Positions 50,135 to 59,800 of a DNA stretch of 60,348 nucleotides are shown here, piece by piece (positions within the stretch are counted from its first letter, which is position 1; every line of letters begins with the position of its first letter). The stretch comes from Actinomycetes bacterium. Lineage in GTDB: Bacteria > Actinomycetota > Actinomycetes > Actinomycetales > Demequinaceae. The notes beneath the pieces were generated by a model that did not search any database, was not told where the DNA came from, and was given only the letters and a program-made list of their open reading frames with translations. The position numbers were made by a program, and so were the translations under genes. Where the stretch lies: the NCBI GenBank assembly GCA_023442845.1, contig JAEZXC010000094.1:1-60348 (forward strand), given 5' to 3'.

Positions 50135-52276
50135 GTGAGGACGTCTTCCGCCACCAATGGCCCGCTTGGGCGCACTGCCAGGGGCACTCAATTGCGTACC
50201 GCTGTTTTGTCCCTGTGGGGTGTGCGCGGGCCTGAGGTCATCGTGACCGCGATGGTTGCGCTGTCGCTCGCTGCCGGGCTCACCGTGTCGCTTGGCGCTC
50301 ACCGGCCCTGGACCACCTTGCCGCTCTTCGTCGCGATTCACTGCGTGTTGTGGATCGCCGTGCGTCCCGCGACCGACACGTCAGCCGGCGCGCCATCACC
50401 TGCACGGTGGGTGCTCGTCGGCGCCGCCATCTGGGCAGCGGTGGGCCTTGCGCTGTCATCTGAGTACCTCATTGTGATGCGCGACCCCGGCTTCATTGCG
50501 CTCACCGGGGTCTGGCTGACCGATCACCCCTCGACCGATATTCCGACGCTCGGCGCGATCGAGGCTGCCGCACTTCAAGCCAACGTGCTCCCAGACGCGT
50601 GGCAGGCATGGAACCTCGAGGGAGACGTCGTTCAGCCGCAAGGGGCCAAGATGCTCCCAGCCGTGCTTGCCGTGGGTGGCTGGCTGTGCGGGGTCAACGG
50701 TGTACTCGCCGTCAATGTCATCATCGGCGCCGTTGGCATCCTCGCCGTGTATGTCCTGGCACGCCACCTTCTCGGTCCGTTCGCGGCCCTTGGCCCTGCC
50801 GCCATCATGATGCTCGTCATCGCCCATCAAGGGCTCAGCCGCTCCCCTTATACCGAACCACTCACGCTCGTCCTGATCGTGAGCGCGGTGACGTGGGCAT
50901 GGCGTGGGATATCTGAGCATCGGCCAGCAGCGCTCGTCGCGGCAGGCGTCACGTCCGGCGCGACGGCCCTCGTCCGCATCGATGGCGCCGCCTACGCCGT
51001 CGGCGTGCTTGTCGGCGTCGCGGTCGTCGCGCTCATTCGGGGATCGGGCAGCCGACGCGTCATCGCAGCCTTCGCTGTGCCACAGGCAGTCATGCTCGCG
51101 GCAGGGTACGGCTCGCTTGCTGTGTGGTCGGCGGCGTATCTCGAGCGACTGGGTGATCAGGCGCGCACTCTCGGCATCGCGTACCTCGTGGTGCTTCTCG
51201 CTGTCGCGCTCATCATCTCGATACCGCGCGCGCTCTTTCACCGGCTCTTTGCGATCATCGTTGTGCCGCGAATTGATGCGGTCGGGCGGCTCGTCGCCTT
51301 CGCAACGGCCGCGCTCATGGCCCTCATTGCGTCTCGACCGTTGTGGATGACTGACCACCGGGGAACCGAGACTGACACCGACGAGTTCACCAACAGCGTC
51401 GTGTCGGCGTTCCAACAAGCAGAGGGCTACGCGATCGAACCGACGCGCACGTACGCCGAGCACACGCTCACGTGGCTCAGTTACTACCTGACGTGGCCAG
51501 TCCTTGCCTTCGCGACCTTCGGCCTCGCGATCATTGCCTACCGAGCGGTCACGCGTGATCACGGCGCCTTCGTTTTCCTCGCCGCTGTCGCGGCGCCGAG
51601 CGCTATCTACATGGTGAAGCCAGAGATCGTTCCTGATCAGTTGTGGGCTATTCGCCGCTTCGAGCCAATCACCCTTCCGGGGCTTGCCATCGCTGCTGGC
51701 CTGGGCGCGTGGTGGCTGGCGCAGCGCTACCTCGTGGACCGGCTTGATTGGGCGCGCCACAATGCTGCAACCGCCGCGGCGGCGGCGCTCGTCGTGCCCC
51801 TTCTCAGCACGTACATCACTATTCGACCCGGCGACGAAGAGCCCGTGCTGGCCGCCGTCTACGCGGTGAATCGGGAGCAAGCGGGGGCGCAAGAGCAGGT
51901 CGAGGCACTATGTGACGTCATCGACTCGCGACCCGTGGTTCTCGTTGGTTCGTCCCAATACTTCGGCACCATCCGCGTCATGTGCGATGTCCCCGTTGTG
52001 CTCGCACTTGTTGACCCCGAGCCCGAAACTCTTGTTGACATGACGGCTGTGTGGGGCGAAGCGCCCGTCATCCTCACGCAAGAGGCCTCACTGCTGGGCG
52101 CCAGCGTCGAGCCCGTCGTGACTGACGACATTCGCCGTGGTGAGTATGCGCTCCAGCACATGCCGCGCCGAATCAGTATTCACGACGATGACTGGTTCGC
52201 CGCAACGGTCGATCCCCATGGCGCTCTCATCCCGATTGTCCCCAACGCCGTGCCGCACACGTCCTCCCCACGTTAG
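50135..52276 (+). CDS. Polytopic GT-C-type membrane protein
   Basis: 713 residues with about twelve membrane segments and a soluble C-terminal part of about 150 residues. The first extracytoplasmic loop contains VMRDPGFIALTGVWLTDHP with an acidic residue typical of GT-C transferases that use polyprenyl-phosphate sugars; DAWQAWNLEGDVVQPQGAKMLP continues that loop. The C-terminal region (SRPVVLVGSSQYFGTIRVMC) is extracytoplasmic. Substrate unknown. GTG start with TAGTGT 6 bp upstream, so leaderless. Gene order suggests control by the divergent two-component system. Confidence 0.78.
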   Translation: MRTSSATNGPLGRTARGTQLRTAVLSLWGVRGPEVIVTAMVALSLAAGLTVSLGAHRPWTTLPLFVAIHCVLWIAVRPATDTSAGAPSPARWVLVGAAIWAAVGLALSSEYLIVMRDPGFIALTGVWLTDHPSTDIPTLGAIEAAALQANVLPDAWQAWNLEGDVVQPQGAKMLPAVLAVGGWLCGVNGVLAVNVIIGAVGILAVYVLARHLLGPFAALGPAAIMMLVIAHQGLSRSPYTEPLTLVLIVSAVTWAWRGISEHRPAALVAAGVTSGATALVRIDGAAYAVGVLVGVAVVALIRGSGSRRVIAAFAVPQAVMLAAGYGSLAVWSAAYLERLGDQARTLGIAYLVVLLAVALIISIPRALFHRLFAIIVVPRIDAVGRLVAFATAALMALIASRPLWMTDHRGTETDTDEFTNSVVSAFQQAEGYAIEPTRTYAEHTLTWLSYYLTWPVLAFATFGLAIIAYRAVTRDHGAFVFLAAVAAPSAIYMVKPEIVPDQLWAIRRFEPITLPGLAIAAGLGAWWLAQRYLVDRLDWARHNAATAAAAALVVPLLSTYITIRPGDEEPVLAAVYAVNREQAGAQEQVEALCDVIDSRPVVLVGSSQYFGTIRVMCDVPVVLALVDPEPETLVDMTAVWGEAPVILTQEASLLGASVEPVVTDDIRRGEYALQHMPRRISIHDDDWFAATVDPHGALIPIVPNAVPHTSSPR

Positions 52277-52321
52277 GAGAGCGAACGCGCTCCAGAGCGC
52301 CCGAGCCGCGATGCTCGACAC

Positions 52322-53947
52322 ATGTGGCTCGACTTTGACTTGCCTGGCGCTGCCGCGAGTCGCGTCCGAGTTGAGTGCCGAATCGGAACCGCCTTCGGCG
52401 CGATCGTCGCTGCGGCGGGTGTCTCCCCTGGCCCCTGGTGGTGCGGACCACACGCGCTACAGCTTCACGACCGTGCGGGCGCACACCCGCTCCTCCATGG
52501 TGCGCTCGTGGCGCCGCAACCACGTGCTGCCGGACCGCTCTGGCCCGGCCCCAGACTCGTGAGCGTTGCGGGACCGGACGCGGGACGCGTCGTGCCCCTT
52601 GATGCCATCACAATGCTTGGGAGCGCGTTGCCAACTGGCTGGCGCGACGCAAGCGTTGATCCCCACCACGCGACAGCCGAACTCGATGGACCCACACACG
52701 TGGTGCTGACGGACGCAGGCTCGACCAACGGCATTTTCCGGTGGGATGCGGCGTACCCGCAGCGAGGGTCCCCGCGGCGTCGGCGACTCGTGCTTGCCGA
52801 GGGCGACTATGTCGCGCTCGGTGGGACGGTCGTCCAATTTCGCGTGCAGGAGACCGCATTGACGCCGAGCTTTGGTGGGGCGACGTGGCTTGACCCCACA
52901 GCGCTGCTGCACGCACGGGCAAGCGAACCGTACTCCGCTCGCGATGACGCGTGGTTCCGTCGCTGGTGGCATGCCCCGCTCGCGCTCACGGGTCCGCAGC
53001 GCGTGGCCCTCACCCGCGCTGTCATCCTTGCTCGAGGCCGCCAGCTCCCCGGGCCTACGCCGTTCACAGAAGAGTGGCAACACCTCTTGCCCCCAGCCGA
53101 CGCTGGCGACAGTCCCGTCTGGTGGAAGGACCTCCCCGGAGGCGGCGGCGCAGACCTCGTCACTGTGCGGACGAGACGGCGCGGGGCCGTGCTGACGCGT
53201 GGAAACGCTTCGCTTCCGATCCCGCTGTGTGCCGTGGCGGCTGACACTGCCGAATCAATCGCGCGAGCCTACGTATCGACTGAGCCCTCCATGCCACCAC
53301 CGCTCACGCGCGGCGACCTCCCTCCGTGCTCCGGCGTCGGCGTCGGCGCTGGAGAGGCCCTCACGCTCGACGACATCTGGGCGCTACCGTCGGATCGCTC
53401 GTGGACCGTACTCGTGGCAGGAGCAACAGGCTCAGGTAAGAGCACCACAATCGCAAGCCTCATCGCGGGGTTTTGCCAGGGGGAAGCCGCGAGCGTGCAC
53501 GACGACCGCGTGGTGTGGCGATCGCCGTGGGAGGCGCAGCACGCACGTGATGACCTTGTTCGCCACCGCTCACGACGGGCGCTCCTCGCGATCGACGATG
53601 CCCACGTGCTCACGGCGGACGCGCTCCGGCTCGTCTACAGCATCGCGCGTCGGCGGGACGCCCGCGTCAGCGTCGTCCTCACGAGCGAGCGAGCCTCCGG
53701 CACGTTTCCACCGGAACTGATCGCGCGCGCCGACGCACTGATCTGCCTGCGCACACACACCGCGGCTGAGTCACGCGACTTCATCGGTGTCGAGCACGCG
53801 GCAACGCTTCCCGATGACGAGCCCGGCCTCGCCTATGTTCGTCACAACGGCACGCGGCGGCTCATCCGGATCGCGACGCCGTCCACCGTTGCGTCAGCGG
53901 GGGTCCGTCGCCGACACGCCAGTCACGCCTCAGCGGCGTTGCGGTAA
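52322..53947 (+). CDS. FHA-like domain fused to a compressed FtsK/EccC-type ATPase
   Basis: 541 residues. An N-terminal ubiquitin-like strand region precedes an FHA-like domain (about residues 80-185) with MLGSALPTGWRDASVDPHHATAEL and VLTDAGSTNGIF, which are the G-S-x-x-H and STNG signatures. After a linker comes Walker A VAGATGSGKSTTIASLIAGF (near 365) and Walker B RALLAIDDAHVL (near 420). TAAESRDFIGVEHAATLPD follows, the segment seen in FtsK/SpoIIIE/EccC ATPases. The stretch between Walker A and B is much shorter than usual. It resembles EssC/EccC in layout, but with a single ATPase unit and no membrane helices. Confidence 0.75.
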   Translation: MWLDFDLPGAAASRVRVECRIGTAFGAIVAAAGVSPGPWWCGPHALQLHDRAGAHPLLHGALVAPQPRAAGPLWPGPRLVSVAGPDAGRVVPLDAITMLGSALPTGWRDASVDPHHATAELDGPTHVVLTDAGSTNGIFRWDAAYPQRGSPRRRRLVLAEGDYVALGGTVVQFRVQETALTPSFGGATWLDPTALLHARASEPYSARDDAWFRRWWHAPLALTGPQRVALTRAVILARGRQLPGPTPFTEEWQHLLPPADAGDSPVWWKDLPGGGGADLVTVRTRRRGAVLTRGNASLPIPLCAVAADTAESIARAYVSTEPSMPPPLTRGDLPPCSGVGVGAGEALTLDDIWALPSDRSWTVLVAGATGSGKSTTIASLIAGFCQGEAASVHDDRVVWRSPWEAQHARDDLVRHRSRRALLAIDDAHVLTADALRLVYSIARRRDARVSVVLTSERASGTFPPELIARADALICLRTHTAAESRDFIGVEHAATLPDDEPGLAYVRHNGTRRLIRIATPSTVASAGVRRRHASHASAALR

Positions 53948-54309
53948 GACGAGAGCCTGCGCATCGCCGCCCACGTCACGATGATCGCGCTGAGGATGAG
54001 CGGGATGCCCGCAGCAGGAAGCGCCGGAAACACAGAAACCCCCACGCTCAGTTGCATCAACTGCCAGGTGATGACTCCGCCAAGAGCGAAACGCTTGTTC
54101 CGGGCGTAACCCCACGTAAAGATCCCGAGTCCGGCGCCCATGACGGCGATGACCGCCGCGAGCGCGCCCCCAAGACTCGACATCTCGTCATCTAGCAGGG
54201 CGTACACCACGTAGCCCGATGCGATTGCGAACGTTGCGACGGTTTCGAGCACCAAGAGAACGAGCGCAACTCCGTCGAGCGACGCCCAAGCTCTCCGGGG
54301 TTTGTCCAT
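53923..54309 (-). CDS. Small membrane protein of unknown function
   Basis: 128 residues with four membrane segments (about 12-36, 46-66, 73-92 and 97-116). No family is recognised. ATG at 54309 with TTGGAGAAC upstream. The 3' end overlaps the FHA/FtsK-like gene by 25 bp, convergent. It is divergent from whiB1; a possible -10 (TCTAAT, 54357-54352 on the minus strand) lies within the element shared with whiB2. Confidence 0.72.
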   Translation of the reverse strand: MDKPRRAWASLDGVALVLLVLETVATFAIASGYVVYALLDDEMSSLGGALAAVIAVMGAGLGIFTWGYARNKRFALGGVITWQLMQLSVGVSVFPALPAAGIPLILSAIIVTWAAMRRLSSYRNAAEA

Positions 54310-54350
54310 GTTCTCCAACCTCTCCACGCGAATTATTCGAGACGCTACAG

Positions 54351-54389
54351 GATTAGACCCTTGTCATCTGTTGTTAACAGTGCGAACAT
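54351..54389. promoter_or_regulatory. whiB1 upstream region: element shared with whiB2, and candidate promoter
   Basis: Bases 54351-54370 match 44514-44533 at 17 of 20 positions, with ACCCTTGT and ATCTG identical. Rightward, TTGTCA (54361-54366) and GAACAT (54384-54389) spaced by 17 bp could be the whiB1 promoter. Leftward, TCTAAT could serve the small membrane protein. An inverted repeat, CTGTT-GTT-AACAG, lies at 54368-54380. Confidence 0.5.
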
Positions 54390-54467
54390 GGATGACAGAA
54401 CCGCGACGTAGCGGCGCGTCCATATCACCCATGGACCGCCGCCTTTTTCTTTGTGTGAGGAGACCTG

Positions 54468-54722
54468 ATGGATTGGCGCGACCGCGCAGCATGCCTCGAC
54501 GTCGACGACCCCGAGCTGTTCTTCCCCGTTGGCAACACTGGTCCCGCTCTCGTTCAGATTGAGCGTGCAAAGGCCGTGTGCAACACGTGCACTGTCCGTG
54601 AAACGTGCCTCGCCTGGGCGATGGAACACAACCAGGACTCGGGCGTATGGGGCGGGCTTTCCGAGGACGAGCGCCGCTCCCTCAAGCGTCGTGCCGCACG
54701 AGCACGCCGCGCTGCCAAGTAA
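54468..54722 (+). CDS. whiB1: WhiB-family Fe-S transcription factor WhiB1
   Basis: 84 residues, beginning MDWRDRAACLDVDDPELFFP. Four Cys ligands appear in AACLD and VCNTCTVRETC. The tail SGVWGGLSEDERRSLKRRAARARR has the GVWGG turn and basic stretch. Length and sequence match WhiB1, an essential [4Fe-4S] protein in mycobacteria that binds SigA and responds to nitric oxide. GAGGAG lies 6 bp before the ATG; the leader is about 70 bases. The next gene, pdtaS, converges; whiB1 next to pdtaS is as in M. tuberculosis (Rv3219, Rv3220c). Confidence 0.96.
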   Translation: MDWRDRAACLDVDDPELFFPVGNTGPALVQIERAKAVCNTCTVRETCLAWAMEHNQDSGVWGGLSEDERRSLKRRAARARRAAK

Positions 54723-54748
54723 CTCCAGCTCTCTCTGGGGCGCGGCGC

Positions 54749-56197
54749 TTAGTCCGCATCCATGTGCACCATCAAGGTGACAACCGAGCCCTGCTCAGCG
54801 GCAGACCACTCAATTGTGCCGCGCAACTCATTCGTCACGAGAGTGCGCACGATCTGAGAGCCCAGACCTGACGGCTCAACGGTGAGGCCCTTGCCGTCAT
54901 CGCGCACGGTGATCCTCAACACCGGACCCTCTCGTTCTGCACTAATGGTGATCGTGCCATGCTCGCGGCCTTCAAAGCCGTGCTCGACCGCATTCGTCAC
55001 AAGCTCCGTCATGACGAGCGCGAGCGACGACGCGAACTGAGCTGGGATCATCCCAAAGTCGCCCTCGCGGACGATCTTCACCGGCACCCCGGGGGAAGCA
55101 ACGTCGGCCGCCATGCGAGCGGAACGGGCCATGAGGTCATCGAAGTGGACGAGCTCATCAAGGGTGCCCGAGAGAGTCTCATGCACCATCGCAATCGTCG
55201 ACACCCGGCGCATTGCTTCTGCAAGCGCCTCCTTGGCCTCCGGAGCCTCGACGCGGCGCGACTGCAAGCGCAACAGCGCCGCAACAGTCTGCAAGTTGTT
55301 CTTCACGCGGTGGTGAATCTCACGGATCGTTGCGTCCTTCGTGAGGAGTTCGCGCTCGCGGCGACGCAGTTCGCTCACGTCACGACACAACAGCACAGCG
55401 CCCACGCGTACACCGTGCTCGGTAACGGGTAGCGCGCGCAACGACAGCGCCGCACCGTTCGCCTCGACGTCGGTACGCCACGCTGCACGGCCTGCCGTCA
55501 CCATCGCAAGCGTCTCGTCCACTTGCCCCTTGTCGTTGACCATTGCGGCAACGACGCGAGGCAGCGAGCGGTGCATGAGCGAACCGGTGACGCCAAGGCG
55601 ATGAAAACACGACAGTGCATTGGGGCTCGCGTAGGTGACGATGCCTTGGGCATCAAGACGAAGCACGCCGTCGCCTACGCGAGGTGCGCCGCGCTTTGGT
55701 CCCGTCACCGACGTGCGCAACGGAAACTCGCCGCGCGTCACCATGTGGAGAAGATCGTCGGCCGCGCCTTTGTAGTTGATCTCAAGCCTGCTCGAAGAAC
55801 GCAAAGCCGCCATTGACGATTCACGAGTAATGACAGCGATGACCTTGTCGCCCTTCATCACCACGGGGAGGGCTTCTTCACGGACCGCATACGTTTCGTC
55901 CCAGCGCGGTTCGCGAGACACGACGATCTCTCGTTGCGTAAAGGCGGTGTCGAGGTGGGCAATGCGACCAGCAGCGGCGCGAGTACCCACCACCTCATCG
56001 AGGTGCACAGTGGGCCCCGTCGAGGGGCGGCAATGGGCGATCGCCACAAATCCGTCATCAAAACGACGCCACAGGACAAGGTCGGCGAAGGACAAGTCCG
56101 CAATGATCTGCCAGTCGGCAACGAGTTCGGAAAGCCAGTCCGCCTCTGCTTCCGACATCGAACCGTATTGATTTGAGATTTCGCGCAAGGTGGCCAC
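54749..56197 (-). CDS. pdtaS: PdtaS-type sensor histidine kinase
   Basis: 482 residues, cytosolic. An N-terminal GAF-like domain (about 15-150) and a PAS domain (about 175-280) precede a HisKA_2 H-box IREIHHRVKNNLQTVAALLRLQSRR (His near 297). A HATPase core follows (ALVMTELVTNAVEHGFEG; VRDDGKGL). This is the Rv3220c/PdtaS arrangement; its partner PdtaR, an ANTAR RNA-binding antiterminator, is usually encoded elsewhere and is not in this window. GTG at 56197 with TACGCT (56209-56204 on the minus strand) 6 bp upstream, so leaderless. Confidence 0.93.
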   Translation of the reverse strand: MATLREISNQYGSMSEAEADWLSELVADWQIIADLSFADLVLWRRFDDGFVAIAHCRPSTGPTVHLDEVVGTRAAAGRIAHLDTAFTQREIVVSREPRWDETYAVREEALPVVMKGDKVIAVITRESSMAALRSSSRLEINYKGAADDLLHMVTRGEFPLRTSVTGPKRGAPRVGDGVLRLDAQGIVTYASPNALSCFHRLGVTGSLMHRSLPRVVAAMVNDKGQVDETLAMVTAGRAAWRTDVEANGAALSLRALPVTEHGVRVGAVLLCRDVSELRRRERELLTKDATIREIHHRVKNNLQTVAALLRLQSRRVEAPEAKEALAEAMRRVSTIAMVHETLSGTLDELVHFDDLMARSARMAADVASPGVPVKIVREGDFGMIPAQFASSLALVMTELVTNAVEHGFEGREHGTITISAEREGPVLRITVRDDGKGLTVEPSGLGSQIVRTLVTNELRGTIEWSAAEQGSVVTLMVHMDAD

Positions 56198-56265
56198 GGC
56201 ACCAGCGTAGAAGGCGGTACGCCAGCCGGCGTCGCGCTACGCTGGGCGCAGCACAAGGAGGCGCG

Positions 56266-56772
56266 ATGAGGATCACGTACGAGCACCGATTCGATGCCAG
56301 CGTGGACGAGGTCATGGCCATGTTGAGCAATGAAGAATTCAATGCTCAGCGGGCCCGAGCGTCGGGCGCTGACGATTGCGATGTCCTCGTCGACACTCTC
56401 GACGACGGCTCCTTTACGGTGGCCATCCGTCGCACCATTCCCGCCACCGATATCCCCCAAGAGTTTCGGTCCTTTGTCGGCGGCAAGTTGACGGTTCGCT
56501 ACACCGAGGCGTGGGCCCCTGCAGAGCGCAATGGCGACCCCAGCGACCGCGAAGGCACGTTCGCCCTCGAGATTCCCGGCACCCCAGGGCACGCACGTGG
56601 AGCGGTCGTCGTGAAGCCAATCGCTGGCGGCGCGGCCTTCGGTCTCGCGGGTGACGTGCAGGCTCCGGTGCCGCTCATTGGTGCGGTGGTGGAGCGTGCG
56701 GTCGCCTCAGCAATCGAGCAGGCTCTCCCCAAAGAACTTGCAGCGGCCGACGCGTGGCTCGCCTCCCGCTGA
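56266..56772 (+). CDS. DUF2505 family protein
   Basis: 168 residues. MRITYEHRFDASVDEVMAMLSNEEFNAQRAR is the opening of DUF2505, a START/SRPBCC-like fold that may bind a hydrophobic ligand. FTVAIRRTIPATDIPQEFRSFVG and VPLIGAVVERAVASAIEQAL are further family segments. ATG with AAGGAGG 8 bp upstream; TACGCT lies further upstream at 56238-56243. Divergent from pdtaS. Function unknown. Confidence 0.85.
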   Translation: MRITYEHRFDASVDEVMAMLSNEEFNAQRARASGADDCDVLVDTLDDGSFTVAIRRTIPATDIPQEFRSFVGGKLTVRYTEAWAPAERNGDPSDREGTFALEIPGTPGHARGAVVVKPIAGGAAFGLAGDVQAPVPLIGAVVERAVASAIEQALPKELAAADAWLASR

Positions 56773-56879
56773 CGCGGTCGTGAGCGGTAAGAATCACCCC
56801 GCGCAATCCCCTAATGTGGCGAACGTTAAAAAAGCGACGTCTCCGCTGAACGGAGCGCACCAAGCACGGAAGGGGCGAC

Positions 56880-59800
56880 GTGGCTCCGTGGAGATGGCGA
56901 CTTGCCCTCCGACGCGCGCGCGTGCAAGCGCCGCTCCTGGCGATCGTGCTTGCGTTGTCGATCCTGTCCGCCACGCTCCTGTCGACGCTGTACCTTCTCG
57001 ATCGCGCAACGACCACCTTCGCCGCGCGCGCGGCGCTTGACGACGCCCCACCGCTCACCACCCAGCTCAAGCACACCATCGAGGCGAACGGCGCGCTCCA
57101 GGACATCGTCGACGCGTCGGCTCGGGCGGCTCACCAAGGTTTGAAGGACACCCCCACCACCTCGTATGTCCACGCCGAAGGTGCGCTTCAGTTCCTCACT
57201 TTGGACGAGGGGTACGTCCTCACCTATTACGCCTCGGATGACAGGCTCGATTCGCTCGGCGTCATCGTGGACGGGAGATGGCCCGAGGAAGGCGTCGTCG
57301 GGCTGACGGAAGTGGCGGTGCCGCGGGCCGTCGTCGAGGACCTCGATGTGGCGATCGGTGATGTCATCGAGATCCGCAACCGCTCGTACTCAACCGAGGC
57401 CGCTACCTCGGCCCGCGTTGTCGGCGCCTACATCCCCGTGGACCCGAAGGGCCCGCTGTGGTTGCCAGATACGCTGCAGGGCAAGGGGTACAGCCCCGCC
57501 GTTGTGGTGCCCGGCTCTTATGGCGGGCTCATTGCCCCTGGCTACGGGCCCCTCATCACGACGCATGAGCGGGTGGAGACGCTTCCGCTCGACACGGTCA
57601 CCGTGGTCTACGAGCCGGACTTCTCATCGACGTCGGTCGAGCAGTTGAGCACCCTCATGGACACGCTCGCCGTGGCCGACACGGACGCGAAACTGCAGTT
57701 GGGCAACCTCGCAACCCGCGTATCGGTGTTTGCGCCCGTCCAGACCACCGCGGGTGACGTGGTGAGCTCGTTGGCGATGACTCGCTCCACAGTGCTCGTC
57801 ACCGCGCTGCTGCTACTCGTCGTGGCAACAGCGGCATTGGTACAGGCGGCCCGACTTGTCAGCGAGCGCCGCCATGATGAACGTCACCTCGTCGCGGCTC
57901 GCGGCGGTTCTGCACGACAGACCTTCCATGTGGGTGCGATCGAGGCGATCGTCATCGGTGTGCTCACCGTCGCCGCTGCCGCTCCTGCGGCGCGTCTGGT
58001 CTATCTCGAACTGGGGAACATCCCAATCCTGCGAAATGCAAGGCTCAATCAAGATCCAGGTCTGCCGACGGGAGCATGGATTGCCGGCACACTCGTCGCC
58101 CTCGTTCTTGTCATCATCGTCCTGGCTCCGCTCATGCGTCGCTCCGCGCTCATGGTCGAGGCGGAAGCTGACCGCGCGCGTCCCGGCAAGAAGGCGGCGT
58201 TCCAGCGGTCAGGTCTTGATGCTGCCGTTTTCATCCTCGCTGGTCTCGCTTTCTGGCAACTGAGCATTTACCGTTCGCCCGTTGTCAGCGGCGAAGGCAC
58301 GCCGCGTCTCGATCCGTTACTGGCGGCGGGGCCTGCGTTGGCGTTGCTCGCTGGAGCACTCCTCACCGCGCGCCTCGTCCCGCTGGCCGCGCGCCTCATG
58401 GAGACACTGGCCCGCTCTGCGCGCCGTGCTGTCACACCGCTTGCCGCGTGGGAAGTGGCCCGCCGACCCGTGCGGGCGCTGTCAGCGGTGCTCCTTCTGA
58501 CGCTGTCGCTCTCTGTAGGAGTATTCGCGGCAGGCTTCATGTCGACATGGTCGCGATCTCAAGAAGACCAGGCGCTGTACCGCCATCCGGTCGACGCCGT
58601 CGTGACGGCGCCCGATACTCCGTGGATGCGACAGGCACTCGAAGTCCAGTCGGAACATGCGGCACCGGAGCCGGTCGTCTCCGACGCCATTGAGATTTCG
58701 GCGCGTAGCTTGGGTGAGTTGCGCCTCTCCTATGCGCCATTTAGCGGCAGTGGCGCCTACGTGCGCGCGACAACGCACGAAGGGTGGGAAGCGTTCGGCG
58801 CGGGGCGACTTGAGGAAGTGCGCGGCGAACGCCTCGCGCTCGCGCTACGCGACACCGAGGTGTCGTATGAGAGTGCCGTCGATCTGCCGACGGGCGCCCA
58901 GGCGCTTGGCCTCACCCTCGTCGCAACGCCAACGAATGAAGAGCTGAACGACATGCTCATTGCAGTCCGCGCACTCGTACGGTCCGAGACGGGGCTCTTT
59001 CACACGGTGGACTTTGGGCTCGCAACCGCCGATGGCACGCCTCACCGGCTGATAGCCGATATTGGCGACAACGCATCGGCAGCGAGCGTGGTGGGCATCC
59101 AAACCGTGATCGCTTCTCCGGGCGAAGTGGTGCTATCAGGTCAGCCGATCGCTGGTGATCGGGTGCGGGTGCGCATCGAGTTGACAGATGTCGCCGCACT
59201 CACGCCGGTGCCGGGCTGGTCACTTCCGTCCGAGACTCCGCCCAACCTCTCGCAACCACTCGACGTCAGCGCAATGGACCCGTGGAGGGCCTCGGCGACA
59301 GTCGGCATCGTCGATGACGTGCGGGCCGAGGGCACGGATCTCGAGCTCACTCTTTCCGCGGGTGTCGGCGATGTGACCGACCAAGCCATCACGGGCGTCC
59401 TCGCCGTGCCGGACCTCGTGGGCGATGTCCCAATCGTCGTCACTGACACCCTCTTGCGGGCAAGCCGGATGTCGGTGGGCGACAACGTCACGATGCGCGT
59501 GGGTGGCGCGCTCGTGCGCGCCAATGTGGCTGCGGCGCTGCCGCGCATTGGCTCCGAGACCGGGCACGTTGTCGCAGCGCCCATCGATGCGCTCCAGATC
59601 GCGACGTTCCAAAGCGGCGGTGTGACCCGGGATGTGTCGACGTGGTGGGTAAGCACGAGCGCAGTTGATGAGTACCGCGCATCGCTCCCGCACGGGACGC
59701 ACATCACGACGCGTCAGGACGTTGTCGACGAGCTCACTACCAACCCCCTGCGCGTTGCCATCACCGTGGCAATGTCGCTGGTTGCTGGCGCGGCAGCACT

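Noticed and set aside
50456..51892. 478-codon open frame antisense to the GT-C gene
   Set aside because: Its composition is rich in Arg, Asp and His with no domain pattern, and the opposite strand encodes a clear polytopic membrane protein.
52322..54722. A type VII (ESX) secretion locus suggested by the FHA/EccC-like protein
   Set aside because: No WXG100, EccB, EccD or mycosin genes are found nearby, and the ATPase lacks membrane helices.
56841..56855. Hairpin CTCCG-CTGAA-CGGAG before the large FtsX permease, with an A tract to its left
   Set aside because: The stem is only 5 bp. The T tract would serve leftward transcription, and no gene there runs leftward into it. It may be chance.
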